Source: Lotus japonicus (lineage: Eukaryota > Streptophyta > Magnoliopsida > Fabales > Fabaceae). Taken from it: a stretch of DNA of 64,000 bases. Location of the stretch: NCBI RefSeq assembly GCF_012489685.1, contig NC_080042.1:45560066-45624065 (forward strand). The letters run 5' to 3'. Positions 34,856-45,585 of the stretch are shown piece after piece; position 1 is the stretch's first letter, and each line of letters opens with the position of its first letter. The position numbers and the translations under genes are program-made. The notes beneath the pieces are model-generated. The model did no database searches. It worked only from the letters and a program-made list of their open reading frames with translations, and had not been told where the DNA came from.

Positions 34856-35065
34856 GCAGGGTTTGCTTTTGTAAAACCATTGTACCAATACGCTAATAGT
34901 GGATTTGCTTTCTCGGGTGAAAACCCTCCAGACGTAGGTGATATTGCACCGAACTGGGTTACCAACTCCTTGTGTCAATCCTTATTGCATTATTGATTTA
35001 CTCACTGAACTGTACGCTTTGTGTTTAATATGTTGTGCACAATGTCTTAGACATTGGGTATAACA
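34856..35065 (+). repeat. 3' end of a Copia LTR related to 44639-45585
   Basis: The block CCTCCAGACGTAGGTGAT, then CACCGAACTGGGTTA, then CC-TTGTGT, ending ...GGGTATAACA at 35065, parallels 45420-45585, which ends ...GTGTACAACA. Only about the last 200 bp of the LTR remain. The bases after both ends are also similar (TCTCTCC and TCTGTCC). It truncates the Tat-like element. Confidence 0.6.
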
Positions 35066-38000
35066 TCTCTCCAGCGGTTGCCAGGATTTCAGTAAGTATT
35101 GAAGAAATTTCAGCAGAAGACTCGAAGAAGTCAGGCAACAACAACTCCCATGCACCCATGCCGTTTCCAGTTTAAGACTACCTGAAATTCAAAGCAGAAG
35201 TGAATAAAAAATTGGATGCTCTCCTCAAAGCTATGCAGATTCTCATGAAGAAACGTGGCTGAAGCCAAATCTCTATCCCTAATATTCTTCATTGCTTTGC
35301 ATTATTGTTACCTTATAAAAAATTGACTTGTTTGCCATGTTTTTGGCCTCTATACTTGCCTTGACATAATTCTTTTTCATGCTAATAGTTTAATCTAATT
35401 GCCAATCACTGCATGACATCTTTTGTTATTTCCTCCCTGTTATCGTCTGATCTATATGCTTGACTGCTTAATCCATAGTGCTTACCATATGCTTATCCTT
35501 TTCTCATTATTCTTGTGTGATAAGTTTTTGCATTTTATCATCTAATATCTTATTCTTTTCTTGTGTAATGCTTTTTGATAATGCCAAAGGGGGAGAGTAA
35601 GAAAAAGGGCAAGAATAAGAAAAGTTTTACATGAAAATACTTTGATATGTTTTGAAAGAACTCTTTAATTTCATGTAAGGGAAAAGAACGATAAATAAAC
35701 TTAGTTTATGAAAATCATATTTCCTTTCGTGCTTAAAGTCCAAACATGAGGGGGAGCACCAAGTAGAAAACTCAGGGGGAGTATTCTACATGTTTTTCAA
35801 ATATCAATTCCATGTTTTTCTCTTTAAAATTGTCTTCATCAAAAAAGGGGAAATTGTTAAGTTCAAACTCTATTTATATCGTATATCATATTTTGAATGA
35901 TAACAATTTTCAAGAGTATAAGTGAATTGATTAAATATATCATGTGAATTGCATTTCAGAAAATCACAATTATATCCCTCACATTGATTCTTCTAAAGAA
36001 GCAATGCAAGAAGATGACATGAAGACAAAGAAAATTCTGGTTGAAGCAACAAGACTATGCAAGGAGTCAACCTAGTCAAGTGCAAGTAAGGACAAAGCAA
36101 CAAGGGCAGGCGACACTGTGAAAGAAAGTCAAACATGTCACATCGTCTGAGCATCAACAAAGAAGAGATTGATCAAAGTTGCAAGACAAGATGGACAACA
36201 AAAGGAATGCTGATTATGCTGAATGGGTCAAGTAGGAAGAATCAGAAGATGAATCAAAAGTATCAAGGCATCATGAGCCAACAAGGAAAAATTACATATG
36301 CCAGATCTTCTATCTAGAGAAATAAGAAGAGATCAAGTTACCAGAAGGGTCAAATCAACTAGATCATCTTCAAAAGGAAAAAGCTCATGGTTCAAGCGCA
36401 TCCACTTGAGGAGATAGTCTCAGCTTCAGAACTACACATGCAAGATCAAGCAAAGCTTCAAGGACAAACTATGCAAGAACATTCCAAGCTATTTTACCGT
36501 CTGAGAAGATTGTACTCAATGTCTACTACATCGTATATCTCAAGGCTGATCAAAGGAAGCAATGCCAAGAGAAAAGAGCGTCATATTCAAATGGAAATAT
36601 CTCTGACATTGTTGAGGAGAAAGTCAAGTGTTGAGAAATCACATGATACTCTACAAAGCACGCTGACCAAGGACACTAGTACAACATGTCAACATCAAAA
36701 CTTTCATGTCTCTCTCTCCACCAAGAAATGAAGAAATGGAGCAAAGCTTATTGTCTACGCCTACAAGCATCAATCTTATTTAGGCAACACAAGGTAATAC
36801 ATTTCTGAAGAAGAAGAAGATTTGGTCAAACGCCATCAGGTACATTCTGAATAACCAATGGAAGAAAAGAATGAAGTTGTGCTGAACTGATAGATCATCT
36901 AAAGAGCATAACTGCTGAAGCAAAGAAGCATCGTCTAAAGGCTACATGAACGATGGAAGTAGAACTTTAGAAAGGAACAACATCTACCATGGAATGAAGT
37001 CTGCAGCTTCAGATGGAAAGAAAAGAAGAACAAGTTTCATAGTCAATTATCTGAGAGAACGTAGATTAACTGAAGCAAGCATTATCGTCTGAAGGACTGA
37101 CGAATTGAAGAACAATGAAGAAAGACTATCTGAAGCAGAATGAAGATGACAGAAGCATAAAATCATCTGAAGAATCAAGCTCACACTCAACGCAAGCTAC
37201 AAAGTCAAATCAAGTTCGCTTCCCGTTGAAGAAAAAACCAAGAAAGCTTTGTGCAGAAGTTTCAAAGATAAAATCTCAAGACCTAACACAATGCTATGAA
37301 GGAACTGTGGTGTCACTATCACATTGTCATATTTGTACACCTACGGATAAAAGTTCAGACCTATGCTACCTGCTAGATGACAGATTACACCTTTACGACA
37401 AAGGGTCTCCATCAAATAGTACCACGCTCTAACGCAAGTACATTTTCTACTGTTTAATGGAATGACTAGAATCTTCATGAAGACAAAGCTCCAACGGCTC
37501 TAATCCATCTCACATAAGATTCATAAGTATAGAAGTATTGCTTATGCTCACAATATATGAGCTTCTATGCTCAAATCAATTAAGCGTGAAAAGAAGCCTC
37601 AGTGCTCATCGCTCAAGGATGATCATCAACATCGTCTGCTTCAACATGGAGAGTAGATTTTCTGAAGAGTCAAATCCTTTGTAACTCTCTCATGTAACAG
37701 AACATAAAGCATACACTCAGAGTCAAACTTGATCTAAAATACTTTATGATTCATGAACTTAAATGTATCTACCATCACTCTTATTAGAAGAGACTATTCG
37801 TAGATGAAATGATCTTGTGTAAGATTGTTTGAGGATAAGTCCTTTAAACTTGTTATATGGAGGATTTATGATAATACTTAGTAAGGAGGAGTCCTACGAA
37901 TACTCGTTTTTCCTAGAGATGCAGGGTCCAAAGAATATTAAACAATGCATGGAGAGGCAGTGGCCAAAGAATACTCAACTGCATGAAGAGGCATGGACAA

Positions 38001-38236
38001 AAAATACTTGGTCTTCCTGAAGAGGCAGGGACATAGAGTACTCAAGTTGTCTGAAGAGGCAGGGTCCAAATAATACTTGTATGGAGGGGTCCTTGATACT
38101 TGTACTTAGTGAAATCTTGGCGATGCTAATGACTGGATGTAGCTCTATCGTTTTGGGGGTGAACCAGAATAAAATTGCTGGTGTGCATCGTCTACTTCCC
38201 TATTACACATTTCCGCTGCACCAAACGATTTCAACA
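35066..38236 (+). mobile_element. SIRE/Maximus-like Copia remnant: ORF tail, 3' UTR and long 3' LTR
   Basis: 35066-35262 ends in a short charged coil-like coding tail (KAEVNKKLDALLKAMQILMKK, stop at 35260) like the end of SIRE envelope-like ORFs. A 3' UTR with AAAGGGGGAGAG (35586) and AGGGGGAGCACC follows. The polypurine tract AAAAAAGGGGAAA (35841-35853) precedes an LTR that starts TGTTAAGTTC at 35855 and ends around AACA at 38236 (about 2.38 kb). Near its 3' end GAACCAGAATAAAATTG and TTTCCGCTGCA resemble the ends of SIRE-type LTRs. About five imperfect ~37-bp units (GAGGCAGGGTCCAAAGAATACT) lie at 37915-38090. The 5' LTR, gag and pol are absent. Confidence 0.6.
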
Positions 38237-39115
38237 TAGATGTTATATCTTTCAATCGTTTGGAAATTCAAGTTTTGGAAGGCACAATTAAAAACTCCCT
38301 TTTCTTGTGCTACTTTGATCGACTTTAGGCATCTCTCTTAGACACCATCCAAAAAAACTTGAAAGTGCCAGTCCATCCCACTTTCTTCCTCCTTTGAACC
38401 AAAACACTACAAAATCATTTCAAAGAGAGCAAAGAGGTTTTTGACCTTGTGGTATGTTGGGTTATCTAAAATAATATCACTGTAAAGCGACAACTATCTC
38501 CAACTACAGGACGAATCTTTGGATTACAAGTCAACCCATCGTTATCCCCTTCGCAGTCGTCATCATTGACTCCTCCATCTTATTCCTTAAACGCTTCACG
38601 ACGGCCATAAGAAGAACCATCGCGCATAGGGCCGGCCACCCCTACCACATCAACCATAAAGGGGTGATAAATCCAAACCCTAGCAGAGTGTTTCTCATCT
38701 AGATGCCTTTTCAACCCAACATATGAAGCACAACTGCTTCCTAACACGATCTTTTCCAAGAGATGGATGCATTCACTGGAATTGGTAAACTACACTTGCT
38801 CCTGGATAGATCGGCTATGGGCTCTTTGGTGTCGAAATCTCATATACTCTAAATTATTCATTCCATCTGATGATGGGGTAAGCTCTCAACTTCCCCGCGT
38901 GCCAAATAAAGATGAAAGAATTGTGTCGATTCTTTCTTGTAGAAAACACTTTCATAATTAATTTACATTTACTTGACTTCATGCTAGTTAAGTCGTCTCA
39001 TGCATTTTTTTTTCATGGAGTAATTTATGGTTCACAAATAAAATTTTCCTAAAGTAATTGTATTAGTTTTAAATTATAAATAAGCAATTCTAACTTTTAT
39101 ATATAAATATAAATG
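38237..39115. other. Unclassified DNA between retroelement remnants
   Basis: No gene recognised. It is moderately G+C-rich at 38460-38760, with no domain in any frame that I can identify. The last ~130 bp is very A+T-rich. Confidence 0.35.
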
Positions 39116-39325
39116 TTTTGGACCTCCCTCGTGTGATTATCGAGTCTGATTCCATGGAAGTTGTTGAGCTGTTAATTTCACAAGATATCATCACTCACCA
39201 CTATGAAGAGGTGGCCCGTAGGATTTTGGACTTGCAGCGCCACCATGGCTCTCTTGTTTTCCAGCATGTTCATAGGGAGGGTAATGTCCTTGCAGATTAC
39301 CTGGCCAAAGAAACAAAAGAAATGG
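39116..39325 (+). pseudogene. RNase H-like C-terminal fragment (non-LTR retrotransposon type)
   Basis: An open frame reads LDLPRVIIESDSMEVVELL, ending FQHVHREGNVLADYLAK. The second half is the VxREGNxLADxLAK signature of the RNase H-like domain common in plant LINE-type polyproteins and related genes. The N-terminal half of the domain and all of RT are missing. The frame runs into Copia sequence, so this is a fragment at a junction. Confidence 0.6.
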
Positions 39326-39344
39326 ATGATCACTACATGATCTG

Positions 39345-42300
39345 ATGAGGAATCTGATGAAGAGATTGAGGATGAAAAAAGCCAACAGAGTCATGTCCTT
39401 CACTGTCAAGTATGACTCAGGAGATGAAGCCAGTGATCTGGAATTATCTAATGAAGAACTGGGTGAAGCATACAAGCTCTTGCTTAAACAGTGGGAAGAA
39501 TCGTGTGACTACGGTAGGAAGTTTGAAATTAAAGTCAAAAATCTGGAGAAAGAAAAAGATAGTCTTCATGTTTTTAATACTGACTTGCTAGAGGAAGTAT
39601 CTGTTTTAAAATCCAAGATTGAAGGCATGGTAAAATCAGTACGCATGCTTAACAAAGGAACTGATGTGCTAGATTTTATTCTGGAGAAAGGTAAGACATC
39701 CAAAGACATGAAAGGATTGGGGTACAATGAAGAAGCTGATACCAACGAGACTAAGAGGAAGGCAACTGAAGTCAAGTTTGTTCTTGCTGAAGAGAAATCT
39801 CCCTTCAGGCCTAGCCAGATGGTTCATCAACCGGTTACCAATGTACGTAATCAAATACCATATGTTTATCAACACAAACCTCACAATTATCCTCAGGTGA
39901 GAAACTATCAGAACTCAAGCTGGAGTTGTCATTACTGTGGGAGATTTGGACACATAAGACCTTATTGTTTCAAGCTTTATGGATACCCACAATTCCAAGC
40001 TCAACTGAGTTCCAAGAAGAAGTATACTTCTGTTAAGAGCAAGTGGAAGCCAAGAGTTGATGCTAAAGCACTCATTGCGTACACATCTCTTCGTGCATCA
40101 TCAAGGGAAGATTGGTACTTTGATAGTGGATGCTCCAAACATATGACAGGTGTGAAAAGCTATCTTGAAGACATAGAACCACACTCTAAAAGCTTTGTCA
40201 CTTTTGGAGATGGAGCAAAAGGGAGAATCAAAGGTGTTGGAAAGCTTGCTGATTCAGGATCTCCAAAACTTGAAAATGTGTTATTAGTGGAAGGATTGAC
40301 TGCTAACCTAATAAGTATTAGTCAGCTGTGTGATCAAGGTCTAAAAGTGGTGTTCTGTGACTCAAAGTGTGTTGTCAAAAATAAAAACAAGGATGTGGTT
40401 ATGAGAGGAGAAAGATCAAAGGACAATTGCTATATATGGACAGATCAGAAAAAATCTCTAGTGTCAAGATGTCTTGTAACTAAAGAAGATGAAGTTAAAT
40501 TGTGGCATCAAAAACTAGGTCATCTGAATTTGAAAAGCATGAAGAAGATAGTTACTGAAGATGCAATTAGGGGGATGTCCAAACTCAAGATTCAGGAAGG
40601 AAAAGTTTGTGGAGAATGTCAAATTGGAAAACAAGTTCGCATGTTGCACCATCCGGTTCAACATCTGTCAACTTCCAAAGCTCTTGAACTACTTCATATG
40701 GACCTGATGGGACCTATGCAGGTTGAAAGTTTAGGAGGAAAGAAGTATGTTTTTGTTTGCGTGGATGACTTTTCAAGGTTCACATGGGTTGACTTCATTA
40801 GAGAAAAATCTGAAACTTTTGAAGTGTTCAAGGATCTCTGTCTTCGTGTTCAAAGAGAAAAAGGAAGTGACATTATAAAAATCAGAAGTGATCACGGTAA
40901 AGAATTTGAAAATGGACAGTTCCTTGAATTTTGTGCTGCAGAAGGAATCAAACATGAGTTCTCTGCTCCTATTACTCCACAGCAAAATGGGGTGGTTGAA
41001 AGGAAGAACATAACTTTACAGGAATCAGCCAGAGTCATGTTACATGCCAAGAGTCTACCATATCATTTTTGGGGTGAGGCTATGAGCACTGCTTGCTACA
41101 TTCACAATCGTGTCACTATTTGCAAGGGAAGCACTTCTACTCTATATGAGTTATGGAAAGGTAAGAAACCCACTGTAAAATATTTTCATGTGTTTGACAG
41201 TAAGTGTTATATATTGGCAAATCGTGAATATAGAAGAAAGATGGACCCTAAAAGTGAAGAAGGGATCTTCTTGGGGTACTCATTGAACAGTAGAGCCTAC
41301 AGGGTCTTCAACAATCGTACAAAGGTAATGATAGAATCTGCTAATGTAATTGTTGATGACACTCCTATCAAGAGAGAGGAAATTGAAGATGACGCAGAAG
41401 ACACTCCAAGTACCAGTGCAGATGTCACTCCAGATGTGCCAGACATTGCATCGCCCAAGGAATCAGTTAACAACACTGAAGAACCTGCTACTATTTCAAA
41501 AGGGCCTTCTACCAAAATTCAAAAGATACACCCAATTGAAAATGTTATAGGAAGACTTGATGAAGGTGTAGTAACCAGATCAAGGGAACTCATTTATGAT
41601 TCTTGTTTCATTTCAAAACTAGAACCAAAGAATGTCAAAGAAGCTCTCACAGATGAATTCTGGATTCAATCTATGCAAGAAGAACTGGGTCAATTCAGAA
41701 GGAATGAAGTGTGGGAACTTGTCCCTAGACCTGAAAATGTGAATGTAGTAGGAACCAAATGGATCTTCAGAAATAAGTCTGATGAAAGTGACACAGTAAC
41801 TAGAAATAAATCAAGACTGGTAGCTCAAGGTTACTCTCAAATTGAAGGTATTGATTTCGATGAAACCTTCGCTCCTGTTGCGCGTTTAGAATCCATCAGG
41901 TTACTACTTGGAGTAGCATGCTTGTTGAAATTCAAACTATTCCAGATGGATGTGAAAAGTGCCTTTTTAAATGGATACTTAAATGAGGAAGTCTATGTAG
42001 AACAACCCAAAGGCTTTGTGGATCCTAGCTATCCTGATCATGTCTACAGACTCAAGAAGGCTCTCTATGGGTTGAAACAAGCTCCAAGAGCTTGGTATGA
42101 AAGATTGACTGAGTTCCTGATCAACAATGATTATCACAAAGGAAGAATTGACAAGACTCTCTTTGTGAAGAAGAATGGAAAGGATCTAATGGTGGCTCAA
42201 ATTTATGTAGATGACATAGTTTTTAGCGGAATGTCAAACCAGATGGTGGATCAATTTGTTGAACAGATGAAGTCTGAGTTTGAAATGAGTCTTGTTGGAG

Positions 42301-43154
42301 AACTGACCTACTTTCTTGGTTTGCAAGTTAAACAGATGGAAAATACTCTATTCATATCCCAAAGCAAGTATGCAAAGAGTATTGTCAAGAAGTTTGGGTT
42401 GGAAAAAGCTGGACACAAGAGAACACCTGCTGCAACTCACATCAAACTCACTAAGGATGAGAAAGGAGTTAGTGTTGATCAGAGTCTCTATAGAAGCATG
42501 ATTGGGAGGCTCTTATATCTCACTGCTAGCAGGCCTGATATCACGTTGGCTGTTGGAGTATGTGCTAGGTATCAATCAGAACCTAAGACAAGTCACCTGA
42601 TTCAAGTGAAAAGAATCATTAAATACATCAGTGGAACCAGTGACTATGGCATTCTTTATTCTCATCAGACTGACTTTATGCTAAGTGGTTATTGTGATGC
42701 TGATTGGGCTGGAAGTGCTGATGATAGGAAAAGCACTTCAGGAGGATGCTTCTTTCTTCGAAACAATCTTATATCCTGGTTTAGTAAGAAGCAAAATTGC
42801 ATATCTCTCTCCACTGCTGAGGCAGAATATATAGCAGCTGGAAGTAGTTGTACTCAGCTAATCTGGATGAAGCAAATGCTCAAGGAGTACAATGTCGAAC
42901 AAGATGTCATGACATTGTTCTGTGACAACATGAGTGCTATCAATATTTCAAAAAATCCTATACAGCACAGCAGAACTAAACACATAGATATTCGTCATCA
43001 CTTCATCAGAGAACTAGTTGAAGATCAAATTGTGAAGTTAGAACATGTATCTACAGAGAAGCAGTTGGCAGATATTTTCACAAAAGCTCTTGATGCAATT
43101 CAGTTTGAGAAATTAAGAGGGTTACTTGGAATCTGTCTATTTGAGGAAGCATAG
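39345..43154 (+). CDS. Copia (SIRE/Maximus-like) Gag-Pol polyprotein, N-terminally truncated
   Basis: 1269 aa from the first ATG. Domains in order: a coiled, acidic Gag C-terminal part (about 20-125); a CCHC knuckle [14 protein letters not shown] (195-208); an aspartic protease with DSG at 260; an integrase zinc motif ending CGECQIGK; an integrase core with D453, D516 and E552 (35 residues between the last two, as in DD35E); a reverse transcriptase with [11 protein letters not shown] and YVDD at 954-957; and RNase H from about 1116 (CDADWAG, D1118) to ADIFTKAL. All catalytic residues I can check are present. An acidic stretch just upstream ([11 protein letters not shown]) is in another frame, so residues 1-10 are probably not native Gag. 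It ends at a UAG in a readthrough context. Confidence 0.9.
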   Translation: MRNLMKRLRMKKANRVMSFTVKYDSGDEASDLELSNEELGEAYKLLLKQWEESCDYGRKFEIKVKNLEKEKDSLHVFNTDLLEEVSVLKSKIEGMVKSVRMLNKGTDVLDFILEKGKTSKDMKGLGYNEEADTNETKRKATEVKFVLAEEKSPFRPSQMVHQPVTNVRNQIPYVYQHKPHNYPQVRNYQNSSWSCHYCGRFGHIRPYCFKLYGYPQFQAQLSSKKKYTSVKSKWKPRVDAKALIAYTSLRASSREDWYFDSGCSKHMTGVKSYLEDIEPHSKSFVTFGDGAKGRIKGVGKLADSGSPKLENVLLVEGLTANLISISQLCDQGLKVVFCDSKCVVKNKNKDVVMRGERSKDNCYIWTDQKKSLVSRCLVTKEDEVKLWHQKLGHLNLKSMKKIVTEDAIRGMSKLKIQEGKVCGECQIGKQVRMLHHPVQHLSTSKALELLHMDLMGPMQVESLGGKKYVFVCVDDFSRFTWVDFIREKSETFEVFKDLCLRVQREKGSDIIKIRSDHGKEFENGQFLEFCAAEGIKHEFSAPITPQQNGVVERKNITLQESARVMLHAKSLPYHFWGEAMSTACYIHNRVTICKGSTSTLYELWKGKKPTVKYFHVFDSKCYILANREYRRKMDPKSEEGIFLGYSLNSRAYRVFNNRTKVMIESANVIVDDTPIKREEIEDDAEDTPSTSADVTPDVPDIASPKESVNNTEEPATISKGPSTKIQKIHPIENVIGRLDEGVVTRSRELIYDSCFISKLEPKNVKEALTDEFWIQSMQEELGQFRRNEVWELVPRPENVNVVGTKWIFRNKSDESDTVTRNKSRLVAQGYSQIEGIDFDETFAPVARLESIRLLLGVACLLKFKLFQMDVKSAFLNGYLNEEVYVEQPKGFVDPSYPDHVYRLKKALYGLKQAPRAWYERLTEFLINNDYHKGRIDKTLFVKKNGKDLMVAQIYVDDIVFSGMSNQMVDQFVEQMKSEFEMSLVGELTYFLGLQVKQMENTLFISQSKYAKSIVKKFGLEKAGHKRTPAATHIKLTKDEKGVSVDQSLYRSMIGRLLYLTASRPDITLAVGVCARYQSEPKTSHLIQVKRIIKYISGTSDYGILYSHQTDFMLSGYCDADWAGSADDRKSTSGGCFFLRNNLISWFSKKQNCISLSTAEAEYIAAGSSCTQLIWMKQMLKEYNVEQDVMTLFCDNMSAINISKNPIQHSRTKHIDIRHHFIRELVEDQIVKLEHVSTEKQLADIFTKALDAIQFEKLRGLLGICLFEEA

Positions 43155-43160
43155 CAATTA
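43149..43160 (+). promoter_or_regulatory. Leaky amber stop context UAG-CAA-UUA between pol and the envelope-like ORF
   Basis: The pol stop TAG (43152-43154) is followed directly by CAATTA. UAG-CAR-YYA is the tobamovirus-type readthrough consensus, and UAG suppression has been reported for the soybean element SIRE1. The frame stays open from 43155 to 44273 with no ATG until 43362. Confidence 0.8.
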
Positions 43161-44273
43161 AAGGGATGTTTGTGTGCTAACGGCTATCTAGTCATTATTG
43201 AGGCACACACAATCAAGGAAAATAACTTCATTCCCCCACCTTTCCCTATAAATACGCTATTGTTTCTTAGTGCAGTATCAACTGCTATAATTCTCTTAAC
43301 TGTTTTTGATTTTCTCAGAAACCTCTGTTTTCTTGCTCAAGTTCTTGCTTGCCAAGATGTGATGGACTTACTTGAAGAAGCTGGGTTGATGAAGACGGTG
43401 GTTGGTTTAGGAAGATGTTTTGACGAACTGGTGAAGGAATTCATTGTCAACATCTCTGTGAAATGCAATATCTCTGGAAGTCCAGAGTTTCACAAAGTCT
43501 TTGTCAGAGGTAAATGCATTCATTTTTCTCCTTTGGTTGTCAATAGTTACTTGGTCAGAAGCTCTACTGATGTTGTTGGTGAGGAGATCTCATGGGATAA
43601 GATTGCTGCTGAAATCACTGCTGGTCAAGTCACACACTGGCCCTCTAAAGGTTTGTTATCATCTGCTTATCTAAGTGCGAAGTATGCCATTTTGAATCGC
43701 ATTGGGGCTGCAAATTGGGCACCCACCAAGCATGCTTCTAATGTATCCTCTGTGCTTGCAAAGCTGATATATCTGATTGGCACTCATGCCCAGATTGATT
43801 TTGGAACTTTTGTTTTTGATCAAACAATGAGGCATGCTGATTCCTATGCCTTGAAGCTTCCTATTGGTTTTCCTTGTATGATCTCTGAGATTATTTTGAG
43901 TCAACATCCTGATATCCTCTCTGCTGATGAGTCACCTAGTGTGAAGGCTAGTCCTTTGACTATTGACAACAGGTTGCTGATTGGGACTCATGTTCCTGAT
44001 ATTGCTGGCATGACTGCTAAGTCTCATAATGCTGGTGCAAGTTCTTCCAAGCCAACTGAGACAGTTCTTGCTGAGTTAATGGAGGTCTCCAAAACTCTTC
44101 AAGAGACTATCACAAGCTGCACTATAAGGAAGAGGAATGTTGATCGCTTCATCAAGGAATTGACTATGGGCAAAGGCAAAGTTGATGACAACACTGCTGC
44201 TGCTGATGAACAAGAAGGAGATGTTTCTGATACAGATGATGAACCAGATGTCTCAACATCTAGTGATTTTTAG
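43155..44273 (+). CDS. Envelope-like ORF of the SIRE/Maximus-type element (readthrough extension)
   Basis: This frame is the same as gag-pol and opens immediately after its UAG. The first in-frame ATG is at 43362 (303 aa). Read through, the extension gains a hydrophobic stretch (about 43247-43320) that looks like a membrane segment, so readthrough and internal start would give proteins differing in membrane potential. The centre (VFVRGKCIHFSPLVVNSYL, THWPSKGLLSSAYLSAKY, LIYLIGTHAQIDFGTFVFD) matches the 'putative plant transposon protein' domain, whose function is unknown. A coil-like stretch and an acidic Asp/Glu-rich tail end the protein. It is intact here. No viral fusion motifs were identified, and 'envelope-like' is a positional name only. 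Confidence 0.7.
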   Translation, partial: QLKGCLCANGYLVIIEAHTIKENNFIPPPFPINTLLFLSAVSTAIILLTVFDFLRNLCFLAQVLACQDVMDLLEEAGLMKTVVGLGRCFDELVKEFIVNISVKCNISGSPEFHKVFVRGKCIHFSPLVVNSYLVRSSTDVVGEEISWDKIAAEITAGQVTHWPSKGLLSSAYLSAKYAILNRIGAANWAPTKHASNVSSVLAKLIYLIGTHAQIDFGTFVFDQTMRHADSYALKLPIGFPCMISEIILSQHPDILSADESPSVKASPLTIDNRLLIGTHVPDIAGMTAKSHNAGASSSKPTETVLAELMEVSKTLQETITSCTIRKRNVDRFIKELTMGKGKVDDNTAAADEQEGDVSDTDDEPDVSTSSDF

Positions 44274-44638
44274 AATTTTCTGTCTTTTGTTCAATTCAAT
44301 ATGGTTGTCCCCTTATCAAGACTTTGCTTTATGTTCTCACTTGCACTCTTTGTCAAATTGTGCTAATAAGGGGGAGAATTAGTTATTTGTGTTTTGTGAA
44401 GACCTTGAAGAAGATTCTGTATGAAGATCTACAATGTTGATTGTTTAAATTAGCTAATTTTCTGGTAGCCCCATGTAGAGGCTTGTGCTGCAAAGTGATA
44501 ATCTCTTTTCCGCTGTGCTATGTTGTAAATGTGTATGTGAATTGAAGCCTCTTATGGTGAAGAACTCTGTTTCTGAAAAGCTAATTTATTGAAGACCCCT
44601 TGAATGTGTTTTAGCCAAAATTTGCCAAAGGGGGAGAT
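44274..44638 (+). other. 3' untranslated region and polypurine tract of the SIRE/Maximus-type element
   Basis: It is non-coding. AAGGGGGAGAA (about 44368-44378) and AAAGGGGGAGAT (44627-44638) are two purine tracts. The second abuts the LTR start TGTTGTTCC and is the likely plus-strand primer; the first is a decoy or secondary tract. Confidence 0.75.
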
Positions 44639-45585
44639 TGTTGTTCCTGTGTTTGTGATGTGTGAATTGGCTGCATTTTGTCTCAACACATTATTGTGCG
44701 ACCAGATGATGCAACATGTGGTCTCTGCTAAATTGTGCAATCAAACGCTGAAGGTTCTGTGTTACGTTTGATTGTTGTTTGTGGGTTCAAGAAGACTTAA
44801 GTGAAGCTGTGCGTTTTGTTGAAGCTTAAGGATTCAGTTATTATCGCGTGTGCTAACCTTGAGGTTGTTACAAGTTGTTGATGTATGAACCAAGTTTGAA
44901 ATAAGAGATATGTTCTGTTTTTTTAATTGGTTCAGATTTGATTATGGAAAGATATGATTCTTTGAAGATTCGTTTTTCAGAAGATGTGTTATGGACTCAA
45001 GACATCAAGCCCATCCAAGACCCAAGTCTCTACGCTGGATGTCTATTTATTCAAGTTTTGTAACCCTAGCTGTGCAAGGATTTTGAGCGTGTTGTTTTCA
45101 TCCCTAGGGTTTATTGTGTGAGTCTTTCTTGTGAGTTTTGTACCAACTTAGTGCTTTCGTGTTCATCAAAGTACTGAGTTGATTTGTTTAGTTGAGTTGT
45201 AATCTCATCAACCTTGTTTATTGATAAACAAGTCTTGATCGCTGTGGCAGTGGTCATTAGGGGTTAGAGAAAGTTTTCTCATAGCTTAGAGGAGAAGGGC
45301 TAAGCTAGATTCACTTGTGTAATAGTGGTAGACATAAAAAAAGCTCTATACTAAGGGGAAGTACTTAGGTATAGGAGGGACTTTCATGAGACCTTAGAGC
45401 TATTATTTAATAGTGAATTAACTCCTGGATTGGTATCCTCCAGACGTAGGTGATGTTCACCGAACTGGGTTAACAATCCCTTGTGTTCTTTTATTTATGG
45501 TTCTGTTTAGTTGTTAACGAGAAACATTTAACTCTGACTGTTGTGTATTATTGTCGTACACGTTGGTGCAACATCGTGTACAACA
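44639..45585 (+). repeat. 3' LTR of the SIRE/Maximus-type element
   Basis: It starts TGTTG after the polypurine tract and ends ACAACA at 45585, giving 947 bp. The 3' end is homologous to 34856-35065. The matching 5' LTR is absent because of the 5' truncation, so the right boundary rests on the TG/CA rule only. Confidence 0.7.

Larger units (their letters stand above)
39312..45585 (+). mobile_element. SIRE/Maximus-type Copia element, 5'-truncated, with envelope-like ORF
   Basis: It contains the Gag C-terminal half, a full pol, an envelope-like ORF, a polypurine tract and a complete 3' LTR. The 5' LTR, primer site and N-terminal Gag are missing: the 5' end is joined to an RNase H-like fragment near 39312. 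Despite the truncation, the 1269-codon gag-pol frame has no internal stop, so the loss is probably recent relative to its insertion. The order Gag-PR-IN-RT-RH followed by an extra ORF after an amber codon is the SIRE/Maximus arrangement. Confidence 0.85.

Noticed and set aside
34856..34978. N-terminal extension of the gypsy protease frame
   Set aside because: This part is the reverse strand of a Copia LTR tail, joined by chance to the Tat-like frame.
43170..43172. TTG at 43170 as the start of the envelope-like ORF
   Set aside because: TTG is not a usual plant start. The frame is continuous with pol through the leaky UAG, and the first ATG is at 43362.
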